Below, in pieces: positions 1 to 8,441 of a stretch of DNA of 64,000 bases (positions are counted from its first letter, which is position 1; every line of letters begins with the position of its first letter). The position numbers and the translations under genes are program-made. Under the pieces are notes generated by a model, which was given only the letters and a program-made list of their open reading frames with translations, ran no database searches and was not told the DNA's origin. The stretch is from an uncultured Kushneria sp. (lineage in GTDB: Bacteria > Pseudomonadota > Gammaproteobacteria > Pseudomonadales > Halomonadaceae). The stretch is taken from positions 62,001-126,000 of the forward strand of contig NZ_CANMFC010000002.1 of the NCBI RefSeq assembly GCF_947497025.1. Reading direction: 5' to 3'.

Positions 1-332
1 CGCGCTTTGATTTCCTCGTGGAGACGCCCTTCAACGCCGAGGATGTCAGCGCCATCCAGGCCGAGGCCAATCGTCTGATGGCCGACAATCTGCCGATCAT
101 TACCGACCATCTACCAGAGCACATTGACGCGCGCTTCTGGCAGTACGGCGATCTTTACATTCCCTGCGGCGGCACCCATCTGGAAACGCCCGATGCCGTG
201 GGCCCGCTACAGGTGCGGCGCAAGAACATCGGCAAGAGCAAGGAACGCCTGCTCTGCAGTTTTGATCAGGCTCATATCGACACGAGCGCCTATCGCGTCG
301 ACACCGAACGCCATGTCGAGACCGCCTCATGA
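1..332 (+). CDS. AlaX-type alanyl-tRNA editing domain protein, 3' part
   Basis: The frame is open from the first base, so the N-terminus lies outside the window. The last about 110 residues carry the Cys-Gly-Gly-Thr-His motif (CxxxH) near residue 57 after the GTG at 18, the second half of the zinc site of the AlaRS/ThrRS second additional domain and of free-standing AlaX proteins. That family hydrolyses wrongly charged tRNA(Ala), usually Ser- or Gly-tRNA(Ala), in the cytoplasm. The first half of the site (HxxxH) must lie upstream. The stop overlaps the next start (ATGA), so it is co-translated with an MFS exporter, and beyond it lie a PLP enzyme and a serine acetyltransferase. That context suggests protection against a specific amino acid rather than general proofreading; this is inference. 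A full AlaRS is excluded because the frame ends soon after the editing motif. Confidence 0.8.
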   Translation, partial: RFDFLVETPFNAEDVSAIQAEANRLMADNLPIITDHLPEHIDARFWQYGDLYIPCGGTHLETPDAVGPLQVRRKNIGKSKERLLCSFDQAHIDTSAYRVDTERHVETAS

Positions 333-1534
333 AGACGCCTCTGCCCTTTCGCACCTGGCTTTACTTCGGCGCGCAGTCGATCAACCTGACCACCGCGGTC
401 ATGTCGGTGGCCATGGCGGCCATTGTGGGCGCCGAAATTGCCGGCAACGACACCCTGGCCACCCTGCCCTACGGCGTTCAGTTTCTGACGCTGATGCTGG
501 CGACCTACCCGGCCTCAAGGCTGATGAGTCGCCTGGGCCGGCGCTGCGGCTTCATGATCGGCAACGCCTTTCTCGCCGCGGCCGGCGCGCTGGGCTATCT
601 GGCGGTACAGGGCGAAAGCTTTGTGCTGCTGGCCATCGCCCATGGCGCGCTGGGCATCTACATTGCCTTCGCCAACTTCAACCGCTTTGCCGCCACCGAT
701 GGGCTGCGCAAAGGACTCAAGTCACGGGCCATGTCGCTGGTGGTGGCCGGCGGCGTGCTGGCCGCCATCATCGGGCCGCTGGCCTCGTCGGTGCTGTGGA
801 ACATTCCGGGCTATGGTCACTTTGCCCTGAGCTACAGCCTGTTCATTCCGCTGGCGATACTGGCCACCTGCATTGCCATGGCGCTGCCCAAAAGCGCTTC
901 ACAACCGCCGCGTGAGTCCGCCGACAACGATATCGCCACGCCTCATCGGCTGTTGAAACAGCGCCGGGTGCTTTTGGCCATTGCCGTCTCGGCGCTGGGC
1001 TATGGCGTGATGAATCTTCTGATGATTCAGGCCTCGCTGCACATGCACGCCCTGGACACGCCCTTTCACAGCGTCAACACCGCCATTCAGTGGCACGTGC
1101 TGGCCATGTTCCTCCCGTCCTTTTTCACCGGGCGACTGATCAACCGTTTCGGTCATCAGTTCATCGTCACCCTGGGGCTGGGCCTTCTGGTCACCACGGC
1201 GCTGCTCAACGTGGCCACCGAAGGCTGGCTGAGCATGGCACTGACCCTGATCGTGCTGGGCCTTGGCTGGAACTTCACCTACATCGGCGGCGGGGCGCTG
1301 CTGGCCCACACCATCGGAGACAGCTCCCGCGCCGTGCGACTGCAGGGCATCAACGACATGGCCATTGCGGTCATGGCGACTCTTGGGGCCTTTTTGCCGG
1401 CCGTGCTGCAGGCCACCATTGGCTGGCAGACCACCAACCTGATCACGGCGGCCCTGTGCGCCATGATGCTGCTGTGGGTCATGCTGGTGCTCTCCAGGCG
1501 TCGCCATGGCGCCCTTGTTTCGGGAGCAGCGTAA
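329..1534 (+). CDS. MFS transporter, probable small-molecule exporter
   Basis: A 401-residue hydrophobic protein with about twelve membrane segments and a charged central loop near residues 190-215 (Ser-Ala-Ser-Gln-Pro-Pro-Arg-Glu...), the usual two-bundle MFS layout. An Arg-Leu-Met-Ser-Arg-Leu-Gly-Arg-Arg stretch between TM2 and TM3 resembles the MFS motif A loop. The start at 329 overlaps the upstream AlaX stop by four bases, and the stop lies two bases before the next start, so it is the second gene of a tight operon. Substrate cannot be read from sequence. Position between an editing factor and two amino-acid biosynthetic enzymes suggests export of an amino acid or amino-acid analogue. 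General drug-resistance MFS function is the alternative. Confidence 0.85.
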   Translation: MKTPLPFRTWLYFGAQSINLTTAVMSVAMAAIVGAEIAGNDTLATLPYGVQFLTLMLATYPASRLMSRLGRRCGFMIGNAFLAAAGALGYLAVQGESFVLLAIAHGALGIYIAFANFNRFAATDGLRKGLKSRAMSLVVAGGVLAAIIGPLASSVLWNIPGYGHFALSYSLFIPLAILATCIAMALPKSASQPPRESADNDIATPHRLLKQRRVLLAIAVSALGYGVMNLLMIQASLHMHALDTPFHSVNTAIQWHVLAMFLPSFFTGRLINRFGHQFIVTLGLGLLVTTALLNVATEGWLSMALTLIVLGLGWNFTYIGGGALLAHTIGDSSRAVRLQGINDMAIAVMATLGAFLPAVLQATIGWQTTNLITAALCAMMLLWVMLVLSRRRHGALVSGAA

Positions 1535-1536
1535 GC

Positions 1537-2448
1537 ATGAGTCGCCTGATTACCTGTGATCCGCAGTTTTCCATCAAGCTGGAGCTGGACAACCCCGGCG
1601 GCAGCCACAAGTACCGAGCCGCCAGCCATATCGTGGCGCGCGCCATCGAGACCGGCGAGATCATCCCCGGGCGTACCACGGTGATCGAAAAGACCGGCGG
1701 CAACTTCGGCTTTGGCCTGCTGGCCGCCTGTCAGAAAAGAAACGTCGATGTCGCGCTGGCCATCGGTCTGGGGTTCAGCCAGTTCAAGCGCGACCTGCTC
1801 GAGGGGCTGGGCGCCGAGCTGATCGGCAAGGCGCAGCTGCGTGAGGGTGCCACGCCGCGTGAGGTCATCGACCATCACCTGGTCCACCAGCACGCGCTGG
1901 GGCGCCACTATTACTACACCGATCAGTTCAACAACACCGATAACGTGCAGGCGCATCGCAGCGCTACCGGCGTCGAACTGGGACGCCAGCTGTTGAGTGC
2001 CAGCGCCTCACGACGGCTGCTGTTTGTCGGCTGCGCCGGCACCGGAGCCAGCTTTACCGGCGTGGTACAGGCGCTGCGCGATCTGGATTTCGATGTGCGA
2101 TCCATACTGGTCGAACCCGAAGGCTGCGACACGCTGGCCGAGCACTTTGTCGATCACCGCCTGGAGGGCATGTGCGTGGGGGTCGCCCCGCCCTTTCTGG
2201 ACTGGACGCTGGTCAGTGACGTGTACCGCGCCGGTCTTGAAGACACGATCACCGCCCAGCGACGCTTTTATCGTGAGCAGGGCTTTCACGTGGGCAACAC
2301 CACCGGGGCCTGTCTGGCCGTGGCCGGGCAGCTACGCGAGACGGCCGCCCTCGAGGGGCGCCATATCGTCATGCTCGGCTATGACGGCGGGCACTGGTAC
2401 CCGGACCTGACCCGACAGATGCCAACCGGTGCACGTAACGCCGCCTGA
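1537..2448 (+). CDS. PLP-dependent cysteine synthase-like (beta-substitution) enzyme
   Basis: A 303-residue fold-type II PLP enzyme. Asn-Pro-Gly-Gly-Ser-His-Lys places the Schiff-base lysine at residue 25 (cysteine synthases have NPGGSVKDR). Thr-Gly-Gly-Asn-Phe-Gly at 53-58 matches the substrate-carboxylate loop, and Gly-Cys-Ala-Gly-Thr-Gly at 165-170 the phosphate-binding loop. The Schiff-base lysine is unusually close to the N-terminus, so the first lobe is trimmed compared with CysK. The ATG at 1537 was chosen because it follows the MFS stop by two bases; the frame is open further upstream but overlaps the MFS gene. With a serine acetyltransferase next door, the likely reaction is replacement of the acetyl group of O-acetylserine by an unknown nucleophile. 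A diaminopropionate-type or cysteine-type product is possible; which one is not visible. Confidence 0.8.
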   Translation: MSRLITCDPQFSIKLELDNPGGSHKYRAASHIVARAIETGEIIPGRTTVIEKTGGNFGFGLLAACQKRNVDVALAIGLGFSQFKRDLLEGLGAELIGKAQLREGATPREVIDHHLVHQHALGRHYYYTDQFNNTDNVQAHRSATGVELGRQLLSASASRRLLFVGCAGTGASFTGVVQALRDLDFDVRSILVEPEGCDTLAEHFVDHRLEGMCVGVAPPFLDWTLVSDVYRAGLEDTITAQRRFYREQGFHVGNTTGACLAVAGQLRETAALEGRHIVMLGYDGGHWYPDLTRQMPTGARNAA

Positions 2449-2494
2449 ATCCTGCCGCCGGCAGGTCCGTATGCCCTGATTCGGAATCCCACGG

Positions 2495-3145
2495 ATGCGC
2501 AGACACAACATCTACTACTACACCCTGGCGCGGCTAATGCCCTTTCTGGAACCCGCCACACTTGAGCTGCTTGGCGAGCGTCATGACCCGTCGGCCATGA
2601 CGCTGGCCGCCGAAGACCTGGACGCCCTGATCAAAAGCGACCCCTCTCACCGGGGCCTTGAACAGTGCTACCTGGAAAGCTGCTCGCCGTTCATTGCGGT
2701 GTCGACCTATCGGCTGGCGCATGCCTGCTGGGCGCGCGAGCCGCTGATGGCGATGAAGCTCTGCCACGCTGCGCGTGTCGCCACCGGCGTCGAGATTCAC
2801 CCGGGCGCGACGATCGGCCGGCGCTTCGTGGTCGATCACGGCACCGGCACGGTGATTGGTGAAACCACCGAGATCGGTGAGGACTGCACGGTACTCAATG
2901 GCGTGATCATTGGCTCAAGGCGCATGAACGCCAATATGAACGTCAAGCGCCACCCCACCATCGGCCACCGGGTCAGCATTGGCGCCTACAGCCAGCTGCT
3001 CGGCAATATCGTCATCGGGGATGACGTACGCATTCACCCCTGGTCGGTCATCACCCGCGACCTGCACGCCCGGGCGCGCGCCTGGGCCGATCACGCTCGT
3101 CCTATCGAGCCACCCGACATGCCAGGCGCCATCCTGATCCAATAG
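2495..3145 (+). CDS. Serine O-acetyltransferase (CysE/EpsC type)
   Basis: A 216-residue left-handed beta-helix acyltransferase. The helical N-terminal part is followed by hexapeptide repeats from about residue 92 (Ile-His-Pro-Gly-Ala-Thr-Ile-Gly), including Val-Asp-His-Gly-Thr-Gly-Thr-Val-Ile-Gly-Glu, the serine acetyltransferase signature with its catalytic His. It transfers acetyl from acetyl-CoA to L-serine, giving O-acetylserine. It is the last gene of the left-edge operon, 46 bases after the PLP enzyme. The C-terminus ends Pro-Gly-Ala-Ile-Leu-Ile-Gln and is short; the classic CysE tail that binds CysK and gives cysteine inhibition is not obvious. That fits a dedicated acetylserine supply for the neighbouring enzyme rather than the housekeeping cysteine pathway, though this is inferred. 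Confidence 0.85.
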   Translation: MRRHNIYYYTLARLMPFLEPATLELLGERHDPSAMTLAAEDLDALIKSDPSHRGLEQCYLESCSPFIAVSTYRLAHACWAREPLMAMKLCHAARVATGVEIHPGATIGRRFVVDHGTGTVIGETTEIGEDCTVLNGVIIGSRRMNANMNVKRHPTIGHRVSIGAYSQLLGNIVIGDDVRIHPWSVITRDLHARARAWADHARPIEPPDMPGAILIQ

Positions 3146-3283
3146 AACCTCAGCGCTGGAGTAGAATCCGAGCGCTGGCCGGGCGCTGATACATGGTTCA
3201 GCTCCATGCGTCCAAGGCCGCATGGACAGCGCCCGTGGTTTCGCAACAGCATGGTGTGGTACGTCTCTCAAAGGATAAAGCCC

Positions 3284-3562
3284 ATGAGTGCCCCCTTTAT
3301 TACCGACAATCTGTTACTGCGCTGCCGGCGCGAGCAGCGCGTTCAGCAAGAGCGTAATCGTCAGAGCTTCGACCCGGCCGCCATCAACGACCGAAAGGAG
3401 CTCTCCCTGCTGGTCGAGCAGGCCCTGGCCGATGGCGATGACTACGCCAGCATCGTCTCGCGACATCGTGACATCGCGCTTACCGAGGCAGAGCTGATCG
3501 ATCTGATCGGCCCCGAACAGGCACTGCGTGATCGTCTCGAAAGGTTCGGTCAGCTACACTGA
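3284..3562 (+). CDS. Small hypothetical protein, 92 residues
   Basis: A charged, soluble 92-residue protein rich in Arg, Glu and Asp and without a signal peptide or membrane segment. I do not recognise a family. The ATG at 3284 is preferred because it follows a purine-rich AAGGA element (3271-3275); the frame is open back to 3206 but the extra residues look unlike coding sequence. The helical pattern (Asn-Asp-Arg-Lys-Glu-Leu...Leu-Val-Glu-Gln-Ala-Leu) suggests an all-alpha fold. A strong terminator begins 19 bases after the stop, so it is probably monocistronic. Confidence 0.6.
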   Translation: MSAPFITDNLLLRCRREQRVQQERNRQSFDPAAINDRKELSLLVEQALADGDDYASIVSRHRDIALTEAELIDLIGPEQALRDRLERFGQLH

Positions 3563-3580
3563 ATCGCGCCCCCTGTGTCG

Positions 3581-3620
3581 AAGGCCCCGTTTGCACAGCG
3601 TGCAGACGGGGCCTTTTTGT
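3581..3620 (+). terminator. Rho-independent terminator after the small hypothetical gene
   Basis: Stem AAGGCCCCGT (3581-3590) pairs with ACGGGGCCTT (3605-3614), with further partial pairing inside the loop, and is followed by a short T run. Confidence 0.85.
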
Positions 3621-3686
3621 CCGGCCGTGATGCCTTTCGCCAACACTCGCCCGGGGCCCGTTTGATCACCCAGGAGAGACTCCGAC

Positions 3687-4322
3687 ATGTCACTGACCGA
3701 TGCCCTCAACTGGCGCTACGCCGCCAAGCGCCTGAACGGCGAGCAGGTGCCCGAAGAGACGCTCGAGCGGATCATGGACGCCGCCCGGCTGGCGCCCTCT
3801 TCCTTTGGCCTGCACCCCTGGTCGCTGGTGCATGTCAGAAGCCAGGAACTGCGCGCACGCCTGCATGAAAACGCTGCGCCGCAGCCACAGGTCATTGAAG
3901 GCTCCGACCTGCTGGTCTTTGCCGTTCACGATCGCGACTTCAAGGCGCAGGTCGATGACCATGTGACCCACATGGCGACAACCCGCGGCCAGGATGAAAG
4001 TTCGCTCGACGGCTTTCGCAATATGGTCAAGGGCGTGATGGATCAGAAGGGCAGCCACGAGGCGTGCCTGGAATGGGCCGCACGCCAGGCCTATATCGGC
4101 ATGGGCGTAGCGCTGAGCGCCGCCGCGCTGGAAAAGGTCGACGCCTCGCCGATGGAAGGCTTTTATCCGGACAGGCTGGATGAAGCGCTCGGCCTGCGGG
4201 AAAAGGGACTCAAAAGCGTGGTCATCATGGCGCTGGGCTATCGCGACCCCGAACGTGACCCGGGCGCCGGACGCGCAAGGGTGCGTCGTGACCGGGACGA
4301 TTTCGTTGTCACCATCGAGTGA
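3687..4322 (+). CDS. NAD(P)H-dependent nitroreductase family flavoprotein
   Basis: A 211-residue protein of the NfsB-like nitroreductase family. The N-terminal Arg-Tyr-Ala-Ala-Lys-Arg is the FMN-phosphate-binding R(x)S/A-x-(K/R) element. Ala-Arg-Leu-Ala-Pro-Ser-Ser-Phe-Gly-Leu-His-Pro-Trp (about 33-45) is the classic substrate/flavin strand. The late Gly-Leu-Arg-Glu-Lys-Gly-Leu-Lys-Ser-Val-Val-Ile-Met-Ala-Leu-Gly-Tyr is the conserved C-terminal motif. It reduces nitro compounds or quinones with NAD(P)H in the cytoplasm as an FMN-containing homodimer. Length is normal. GGAG precedes the ATG at 3687. It is flanked by terminators and probably transcribed alone. Physiological substrate unknown. 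Confidence 0.9.
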   Translation: MSLTDALNWRYAAKRLNGEQVPEETLERIMDAARLAPSSFGLHPWSLVHVRSQELRARLHENAAPQPQVIEGSDLLVFAVHDRDFKAQVDDHVTHMATTRGQDESSLDGFRNMVKGVMDQKGSHEACLEWAARQAYIGMGVALSAAALEKVDASPMEGFYPDRLDEALGLREKGLKSVVIMALGYRDPERDPGAGRARVRRDRDDFVVTIE

Positions 4323-4338
4323 TGGGCGGTGTTTGACA

Positions 4339-4367
4339 AGGCTCCGTCCGATGCGGGGCTTTTTTTG
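4339..4367 (+). terminator. Terminator after nitroreductase
   Basis: Stem AGGCTCCG/CGGGGCTT with two G-T wobble pairs around a short loop, followed by seven T residues at 4360-4366. Confidence 0.75.
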
Positions 4368-4405
4368 TGTGTCGTTCCCGGCAACACCGGAGACGCCATG
4401 CCTGT

Positions 4406-5110
4406 TCAGCGCCGGCGCAGGGTTCTCAACAGCTTGCCGACGCCATAACGCGGGCTGGGGTCAAAGAAATGCGCCAGCAGGGTGAGCCGTGGCCCCGAGG
4501 CGGCAAGACTGACTGCGCGGTTGGTATACAGCGTGGTGCGACCTGAAAACAGCATGGGGCGGCGTTCGGCAAAGTTTTCAAGGGTAAATTGCTTTTTCTC
4601 CAGTAGCCGCGTGGCACGTTCACGGTTGGCGTAGCGCTTGAACCAGACCTTGCCGGCAGTGTTTTCAAGCTCGCTGCGGGGATGACGCCGGGCGTTGGGA
4701 CGATAGAGCAGCTCTCCCGCCTCGTTGCCATCGGTCGCCGTGGGAATGATCAATGGAATGACCAGCGTGAACAGGTGGGAATCAAAATGGGCACGATACT
4801 GCTCGGTGCTGTTGCCTGGTGTAACCAGGCGTGCAATGTGGTACTGATCCTCCAGGCTACCCTGATAGCCAAAGTGCTCCCGAGCCATGCCATGCAGCAC
4901 AGGGGCCAGCTCATTGCGCACCTCAAGGGCATCCAGCAGTCGGGCATGTGTTGGGGAGGAAGCACAAAAGGTACGCCCCACCACCTCCTGCATGATCTCC
5001 CGGGCATAGGCATCCACATCGAGACTTTCCGATAACGCCGGAAACATCATGGCACCGCGTTCCATGAAGCCTTCCCGGGACTGCTCCAGCGCCTGCCAGT
5101 AGTGTTCCAT
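4406..5110 (-). CDS. 2OG-Fe(II)-oxygenase-like protein with atypical distal ligand
   Basis: From the ATG at 5110 the protein has 234 residues. The pattern fits a double-stranded beta-helix oxygenase: His108-Phe-Asp110 (HxD), a hydrophobic strand, Gly132-Glu-Leu-Leu, then Arg184-Pro-Met-Leu-Phe-Ser-Gly-Arg and a late Arg208 that could bind 2-oxoglutarate. Where the distal iron ligand (usually His in an H-x-v-x-p context) should stand, the sequence reads Tyr195-Thr-Asn197-Arg, so the facial triad is incomplete or uses another residue. An alternative ATG at 5152 is preceded by AAGG and would add 14 residues. The gene lies alone, facing the nitroreductase. Substrate and activity are unknown; family assignment is by motif only. 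Confidence 0.5.
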   Translation of the reverse strand: MEHYWQALEQSREGFMERGAMMFPALSESLDVDAYAREIMQEVVGRTFCASSPTHARLLDALEVRNELAPVLHGMAREHFGYQGSLEDQYHIARLVTPGNSTEQYRAHFDSHLFTLVIPLIIPTATDGNEAGELLYRPNARRHPRSELENTAGKVWFKRYANRERATRLLEKKQFTLENFAERRPMLFSGRTTLYTNRAVSLAASGPRLTLLAHFFDPSPRYGVGKLLRTLRRR

Positions 5111-5733
5111 CGTCCGTTCTTGTAGTGTGTCTGTAGCCGATAGAATTAACATGGGCCTTGTATTAGCGTCACCGAGCAGACCTCTCGAAAACTTGATCTG
5201 TAATAAGGCCGTCAGGTAGTTCCTTGTTTTCCAGAGCAATAAAAAACATCCTTTATCGTCCTGATGAGCATCTCGGCACAGCCCTGACATCATCCTGGTG
5301 GAATCGGGCAGCACGACAGGGCCTCCCCCCTCGCCAATCGGTGCTGACACCTCCGCCGACCGATCCATTTCATGCGCCGGCTCGCCCGATCCTGGTATCT
5401 GCGCCGGTGTTCGTCTCGCCCGGCAGCATCAGACAGCCTGTTCTTTTTGAAGGTGGGCGGGCTGTAGCCGGGCTGACAGGCAGGGGACGGAGCCACGCCA
5501 TCAGGGGGCGTCGTGACCGTTATTCCCATCGATCTCGAATTCTTTTCGATCATATGTTTGACTCTGCCCCCGTTAGCATGCCACGATGATCTCAGTTGGT
5601 TAGCAAGTCGAATATAGTCAGTTGCACTCGAAGTCCTTCGGTAGCCTGGTTTTATCCCCCTTGTTTTACCTGCTTTATCTGGGGCAACACCCGGTCACTT
5701 TTTATAGCGCTTTATGCGCAAGGAAATTCGAAT
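5111..5733. other. Non-coding stretch upstream of the oxygenase-like and cold-shock genes
   Basis: About 620 bases with no convincing gene. Open frames here on both strands have no ribosome site or family features. The part nearest 5733, with TTTTATAGCGCTTTATGCGC just before AAGGAAA, is expected to hold the promoter and long 5' leader typical of cold-shock genes; no cold-box sequence could be confirmed by eye. Confidence 0.5.
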
Positions 5734-5937
5734 ATGTCTACTGGCACAGTCAAGTGGTTCAACGACGCTAAAGGTTTCGGCTTCATCTCTCCTTCTGACG
5801 GCGGTGACGATCTGTTCGTCCACTTCTCCGAAATCAAGGCTGAAGGCTTCAAGTCACTGCAGGAAGGCCAGCAGGTCTCCTTCGAAGTGACTCAGGGCAA
5901 GAAAGGCCTTCAGGCTGCGAACGTCCAGGCAGACTAA
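5734..5937 (+). CDS. Cold-shock domain protein (CspA family)
   Basis: A 67-residue single cold-shock domain. It begins [10 protein letters not shown], with RNP1 Lys-Gly-Phe-Gly-Phe-Ile (13-18) and RNP2 Asp-Leu-Phe-Val-His-Phe (26-31). It binds single-stranded RNA/DNA and melts RNA secondary structure. The ATG at 5734 is preceded by AAGGAAA (5720-5726); the frame is open upstream but that part is leader. Length is exactly typical. The gene stands alone between a long leader and a strong terminator. Which Csp paralogue it is, and whether it is cold-induced, cannot be decided here. Confidence 0.95.
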   Translation: MSTGTVKWFNDAKGFGFISPSDGGDDLFVHFSEIKAEGFKSLQEGQQVSFEVTQGKKGLQAANVQAD

Positions 5938-5977
5938 CCTTCGGGTTAAACTGTCTTTGAGCCGAAAGGCTCTGAAC

Positions 5978-6012
5978 AACAAGGCCCGCGAAAGCGGGCC
6001 TTGTTGTTTTTG
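5978..6012 (+). terminator. Terminator of the cold-shock gene
   Basis: A 12-bp perfect stem AACAAGGCCCGC/GCGGGCCTTGTT with GAAA tetraloop (5990-5993), followed by GTTTTTG. A smaller GAGCC-GAAA-GGCTC hairpin (5959-5972) precedes it. Confidence 0.92.
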
Positions 6013-6087
6013 TATGTCGGATCAGTATCGGTACGTCCATCGCCATGCAGCGTGCCGGTATTTTCAATACCCGGCCGATATATCCTG

Positions 6088-6115
6088 AAAGGCCCCGCCA
6101 TGTGCGGGGCCTTTT
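6088..6115. terminator. Hairpin between cold-shock and chemoreceptor genes
   Basis: AAAGGCCCCGC/GCGGGGCCTTTT stem with a CATGT loop. It has T-rich sides on both strands and can end the minus-strand chemoreceptor transcript. Confidence 0.7.
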
Positions 6116-6151
6116 GATATCCGGCTTTCTGCCAGCCTGCTACCGCTCGTA

Positions 6152-7735
6152 TCAGGCGACGGCCGTTTCCCGAACCCGAAAGGTCGCCACAAGCCTTTGC
6201 AGCTGACCGGCCTGCTCTTCCAGCTTGCCGGCCGCAGCGGTTGACTGCTCGACCATGGCCGCATTTTGCTGGGTGACCAGATCCATCTGAGCGATGGCGG
6301 TATTGACCTGATCGACGCCCCCATCCTGCTCGCGCGAGGCGGTCGCAATATCATTGATCAGCGTGGCGAGCTGCTCGATGGCGCTGCGGGTCTGCTCGAT
6401 GCTGCTGCCGCTGCGCTCTGCCTGCGCCACCCCGGAAGTAATCCGCTGACTCATGGTTTCCAGAAGCTGGCGAATTTCGCCGGCCGAAGTGGCACTGCGA
6501 TTGGCCAGCGCTCTGACTTCCGAGGCCACCACGGCGAACCCTCGCCCCTGCTCGCCGGCACGGGCGGCTTCCACCGATGCGTTGAGTGCCAGAATATTGG
6601 TTTGAAACGAGATCGAGTCGATGGTGACCAGGATGTCGTTGACGCGCTGGGACTGCGTGGCAATCTCCTTCATCAGTGACAGGCTCTGTACCACGTCACT
6701 GCTACTGCTGCGGGCACTGCCGGTGGCCTCGATGGTCAGCGTATTGACCTGCTGGGTCGCCTCGGTGTTGCGTTTTACCGTCGAGGATATCTCCTCCATG
6801 CTGGCCGCGGTTTCCTCCAGCGAAGCGGCCTGCTGCTCGGTACGGGTTGCCAGATCATGACTGGCGTGCGAAAGCTCGCTGGCACCGGCGTAGACACTCT
6901 GGCAGGTATCCCGAATGGAACTCACCAGCGTCAGGAGCGAGGCGTTCATTTTCTTCATCGCCATCAGCAGCTGCGCGGTTTCATCGCGCCCGGTGACGAT
7001 GATCTCCTGGGTCAGATCGCCCTGAGCGACCTGCTCGGCCACATACACTGCGCGATTCAGAGGGCGCGTAATGCTGCGGGTAATCACGACGGCCAGTGCC
7101 ATGGCCGCCAGCAGCGCCACACCGGCAAACATCAACAGGCTGGTCATGGTGCGCCCGTAAGCGGCTGTAATCGTCTCATCCGCATGTCCCAGGCGCTCGG
7201 CAGCGGCCGTATTGATCTGATCGGCCAGCGACTCAAGCTGATAAACCTGCTCCTTGTAACCGCCAAAGGCGGTATTGGCCTGCGTCGGGTTGACCAGCTC
7301 ACCGTCAAGAATACGTTGATGAATGGCCTGGAACCCTGAGGCGTAGGCCTCCAACGCCGTACCCGCCTGCCCGTAGAGCGTTCGCAGTTCCTCGGTCGGC
7401 GCCAGCTGCTGGCCCTGCATCAGCACCTCTTTCAGCGCCTCCCGGGAACCCTCCCACTGGTCGTAGTAGTCAGCGACCCTGTCGGGCAAGGCGATATTGA
7501 TAAAGCTGTCCTTCTCAAAACGCCGCGCCTGCAGGGCCAGACGCTGTACGTCGAGCGCATTCTGCGCCAGCATGGCATCCGTATTGATGGCCCTGTCAGC
7601 GGTAGATTTCATATTGCCAAGCCCCAGCAGCCCGACGACGGCACTGGCGACCAGAAGCAGGGTTAAAATACCAAACGCCATGGCCAGCCGGGGGCCAATT
7701 TTCAAACGAGTCAACATGGTCACTTGCTCATGCAA
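6152..7735 (-). CDS. Methyl-accepting chemotaxis protein
   Basis: A 527-residue chemoreceptor: TM1 at about 18-40, a helical periplasmic domain of the four-helix-bundle type (about 41-195), TM2 (about 196-218), a HAMP domain and a long cytoplasmic coiled-coil. The signalling tip contains [17 protein letters not shown], the hallmark of MCP hairpins that bind CheA and CheW. Gln/Glu-rich methylation segments flank it. There is no C-terminal NWETF-like pentapeptide for tethering CheR. An in-frame ATG six codons later (7717) may be the true start because neither has a strong ribosome site. It is an orphan receptor without che genes nearby; the ligand is unknown. Confidence 0.93.
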   Translation of the reverse strand: MHEQVTMLTRLKIGPRLAMAFGILTLLLVASAVVGLLGLGNMKSTADRAINTDAMLAQNALDVQRLALQARRFEKDSFINIALPDRVADYYDQWEGSREALKEVLMQGQQLAPTEELRTLYGQAGTALEAYASGFQAIHQRILDGELVNPTQANTAFGGYKEQVYQLESLADQINTAAAERLGHADETITAAYGRTMTSLLMFAGVALLAAMALAVVITRSITRPLNRAVYVAEQVAQGDLTQEIIVTGRDETAQLLMAMKKMNASLLTLVSSIRDTCQSVYAGASELSHASHDLATRTEQQAASLEETAASMEEISSTVKRNTEATQQVNTLTIEATGSARSSSSDVVQSLSLMKEIATQSQRVNDILVTIDSISFQTNILALNASVEAARAGEQGRGFAVVASEVRALANRSATSAGEIRQLLETMSQRITSGVAQAERSGSSIEQTRSAIEQLATLINDIATASREQDGGVDQVNTAIAQMDLVTQQNAAMVEQSTAAAGKLEEQAGQLQRLVATFRVRETAVA

Positions 7736-7943
7736 AACGGGATAGCATGCTATATCGACGCCGCCATGGCTTTCTTGATGATAGCTTCAATAAATTAAAG
7801 CCATGCCTTTGATTTAAAAAATAATTAATGCTGGCGACCATCGATCCTCCTGCCCTTAGGGCCCGGCAGGAAGGAGTGTCGCTGTACACCCGGCCCCGAA
7901 CCGGTTTATATCAACACTCCCTGATGCTGATCGGCCATCCAAC

Positions 7944-8426
7944 ATGCCCATCGAGATTGTTCCCCTCCACGAACGCCCGGCATTCATCGATGCCTGTAGC
8001 GCCTGGGCCTACGGTCAGTGGGGGGTGCACAGCCCGCGCACGCTGGAGGAAACCCGACTGCTGTTTGCCAGCGCCGTCCACGGCAGCGGCCTGCCGCTGA
8101 CCTGGGTGGCTCAGCACGGCGACTATCCGGTGGGCATGGCCAGCCTTTTTGAGGACGACTGCTCAAAACGTCCGGACCTGCGCCCCTGGCTGGCCGCCGT
8201 GTTCGTTCATCCTGACTATCGCGGCCGGAAGCTGGCAGCCCGTTTGATCGAGACGGTCGAGGCCGCTGCACGCGCGCGGGGTGAAAAGCGGCTCTATCTG
8301 ATCACTGCCCACCAGCAGATGCTTTATGAGCGCCACGGCTGGCGCAGGACAGGCACGGTCAACTACCCCGACCGCCCCTGCACTCTGATGGAGAAGCACG
8401 TCGCCCCTGCTGACGCCCACCCATGA
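7944..8426 (+). CDS. GNAT family N-acetyltransferase
   Basis: A 160-residue single-domain acetyltransferase. The central Trp-Leu-Ala-Ala-Val-Phe-Val-His-Pro-Asp-Tyr-Arg-Gly-Arg-Lys-Leu-Ala-Ala-Arg-Leu (about 78-97) is motif A (V-x-P-x-x-R-G-x-G/K-x-A/G) that binds acetyl-CoA pyrophosphate. Tyr-Glu-Arg-His-Gly-Trp near 131-136 is motif B. The substrate is not predictable. It starts at the ATG at 7944 with a weak ribosome site and lies about 200 bases from the divergent chemoreceptor. Confidence 0.88.
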   Translation: MPIEIVPLHERPAFIDACSAWAYGQWGVHSPRTLEETRLLFASAVHGSGLPLTWVAQHGDYPVGMASLFEDDCSKRPDLRPWLAAVFVHPDYRGRKLAARLIETVEAAARARGEKRLYLITAHQQMLYERHGWRRTGTVNYPDRPCTLMEKHVAPADAHP

Positions 8427-8441
8427 ATTGGCAGGCCGGCG

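Noticed and set aside
5224-5589. Open frames in the region before the cold-shock gene
   Set aside because: Unlike coding sequence in composition; two frames on opposite strands are equally long and neither has a ribosome site.
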